This document shows, piece after piece, positions 5,778 through 6,524 of a stretch of 6,524 nucleotides of DNA. Each line of letters opens with the position of its first letter. Position 1 is the first letter of the stretch. This stretch comes from Clostridiales bacterium (GTDB lineage: Bacteria > Bacillota > Clostridia > Christensenellales > CAG-1252). The notes under the pieces were generated by a model. That model was not told the DNA's origin and searched no databases. It worked only from the letters and a program-made list of their open reading frames with translations. The stretch lies in contig DMCI01000157.1 in NCBI GenBank assembly GCA_003445835.1, positions 1 to 6,524 of the forward strand, given 5' to 3'. Position numbers and translations under genes: made by a program.

Positions 5778-6349
5778 TCTATTTGACGCTTTTCCTCGTA
5801 TTTCTTGAGATCGGTGCGGTGTCTTTCGGCGGCGGCTACGGCATGATTCCGATGATGCGGGATGCTTGTTTGTCGCACGGCTTTTTGACCGAAGAGCAAT
5901 TTATGGACTTTATTGCGGTGGCGGAGTCCACGCCGGGGCCCATCGCCGTCAATATGGCGACCTTCGTCGGCTCGTCGCAGGGAGGTTTCCTTGGCGCGCT
6001 GCTTGCCACTTTGGGTGTGATCCTGCCCGCGCTGCTTATCATTTTGTTGATTGCCGCCGTGCTTAAAAACCTGTTGAAATACAAAGGCGTGCAAGGCTTT
6101 TTGTCGGGCGTCCGTCCCGCCGTTGCCGCCTTGATCCTCGCTACCGCCGTCACGATGGGACTGCGGACGATCTTTGGCGTCACGAGCGTTTCCGGCGGTT
6201 TTGCGTTTAATTACAAAGGATTGATCATTTTGGCGATCCTCGTTGCGGTGGGGCTTGGCAGCAAGTATCTTTTGAAGAAAAAGGCGTCTCCCATCGTTGT
6301 GATCTTGATCTCGGCGGGGTTGGGGGTGTTGCTTTACGGCGTATTTTAA
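5774..6349 (+). CDS. CHR-family (chromate-type) transporter, half-size subunit 2
   Basis: The product is 191 residues, a single CHR domain with IGAVSFGGGYGMIPMM (13-28) and AESTPGPIAVNMATFVG (50-66), followed by hydrophobic segments up to the C-terminus (GLGVLLYGVF). It lacks the charged tail of subunit 1. The 4-base ATGA overlap with subunit 1 implies translational coupling and roughly equal production, as expected for two halves of one transporter. The two subunits are clearly related, most simply by tandem duplication followed by divergence. Sequence does not reveal whether chromate or another oxyanion is the natural substrate. No regulator such as ChrB is seen nearby. The stop codon overlaps the start of a palindromic terminator repeat. 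Confidence 0.92.
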   Translation: MIYLTLFLVFLEIGAVSFGGGYGMIPMMRDACLSHGFLTEEQFMDFIAVAESTPGPIAVNMATFVGSSQGGFLGALLATLGVILPALLIILLIAAVLKNLLKYKGVQGFLSGVRPAVAALILATAVTMGLRTIFGVTSVSGGFAFNYKGLIILAILVAVGLGSKYLLKKKASPIVVILISAGLGVLLYGVF

Positions 6350-6474
6350 CGAGCGCAATTAAGGGCGCATCTGCTTTGTTTCCGACTTCAAAAACGCGCA
6401 GTTACGTACAAGGAGTACGCGCCTGCGTGTTTTTTCGTCGAGCCTCGCATCTGCAACCCTTTCTTGCGCTCGTT
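6348..6474. repeat. Palindromic repeat, copy B (downstream of the CHR pair)
   Basis: About 127 bp with terminal inverted repeat AACGAGCGCAA (6348-6358)/TTGCGCTCGTT (6464-6474), which includes the last two bases of the stop codon. Further pairing is possible: AAGGG (6361-6365)/CCCTT (6457-6461), GCATCTGC (6367-6374) with GCATCTGC (6447-6454) around a 2x2 mismatch, then the central hairpin. The interior is about 90% identical to copy A, while the terminal stem has a different but self-complementary sequence. Confidence 0.88.
6390..6435 (+). terminator. Intrinsic terminator of the CHR operon, inside repeat B
   Basis: AAAAACGCGCAG (6390-6401) pairs with CTGCGTGTTTTT (6423-6434), with one G-U wobble replacing the G-C pair of copy A. 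The inner stem CGTAC/GTACG (6405-6409/6415-6419) is kept around a changed loop (AAGGA). A T run ends at 6435. Confidence 0.8.
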
Positions 6475-6524
6475 GGGTGAAGGTTCGGAGCGTTCGTCTT
6501 TGCACTACTCTTTGCGTTCGTTTA

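Noticed and set aside
5681..6358. Minus-strand open frame of 225 codons
   Set aside because: Antisense to CHR subunit 2, with no family resemblance and basic low-complexity content.

Overview
The window looks like chromosome from a low-to-mid GC Bacillota (Clostridia-like) bacterium, probably an uncultured lineage. The signs are near-consensus sigma-A promoters (TTGACA/TATAAT, 17-18 bp spacing), strong AGGAGG-type ribosome binding sites, a lipobox lipoprotein built of bacterial Ig-like domains, a yybP-ykoY (manganese) riboswitch ending in an intrinsic terminator, and an archaeal-type (ApgM) phosphoglycerate mutase. This placement is an inference; there is no rRNA or marker gene to settle it.

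Layout. Bases 1-2234 (minus strand) are one uninterrupted reading frame of at least 744 codons that runs off the left edge. It begins as a complete ApgM-family enzyme (residues 1 to about 402). It then continues, with no stop and no alternative ATG, through an acidic linker, a KKKK/FKRH basic patch, one membrane helix (about 465-484) and an extracytoplasmic, beta-solenoid-like region. This fusion is the most unusual object in the window. Bases 2235-2334 hold two back-to-back promoters, one for the fusion gene and one for the lipoprotein gene on the plus strand. Bases 2335-3657 encode a 440-residue lipoprotein with five tandem Ig-like domains, apparently from a leaderless mRNA. Bases 3670-3825 hold a consensus promoter, a manganese-type riboswitch and its terminator, leading into a CaCA-family cation exchanger (3852-4925). 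Bases 5139-6349 hold two overlapping half-size CHR (chromate-type) transporter genes, again with an almost leaderless start. A ~125-bp palindromic repeat containing a terminator hairpin follows the exchanger gene (4925-5049) and a second copy follows the CHR pair (6348-6474). The last 50 bases (6475-6524) show nothing I can name.

How the genes work together. Every transcription unit concerns the envelope or ion transport: two surface-exposed proteins expressed divergently, a riboswitch-controlled exchanger that may export Mn2+, and a two-subunit anion transporter. The riboswitch implies that the exchanger is switched on when cellular Mn2+ is high. The fusion protein would place a normally soluble metabolic enzyme on the inner face of the membrane, linked to an outside domain. 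Apart from the CHR pair these are separate transcription units, so any functional link between them is inference.
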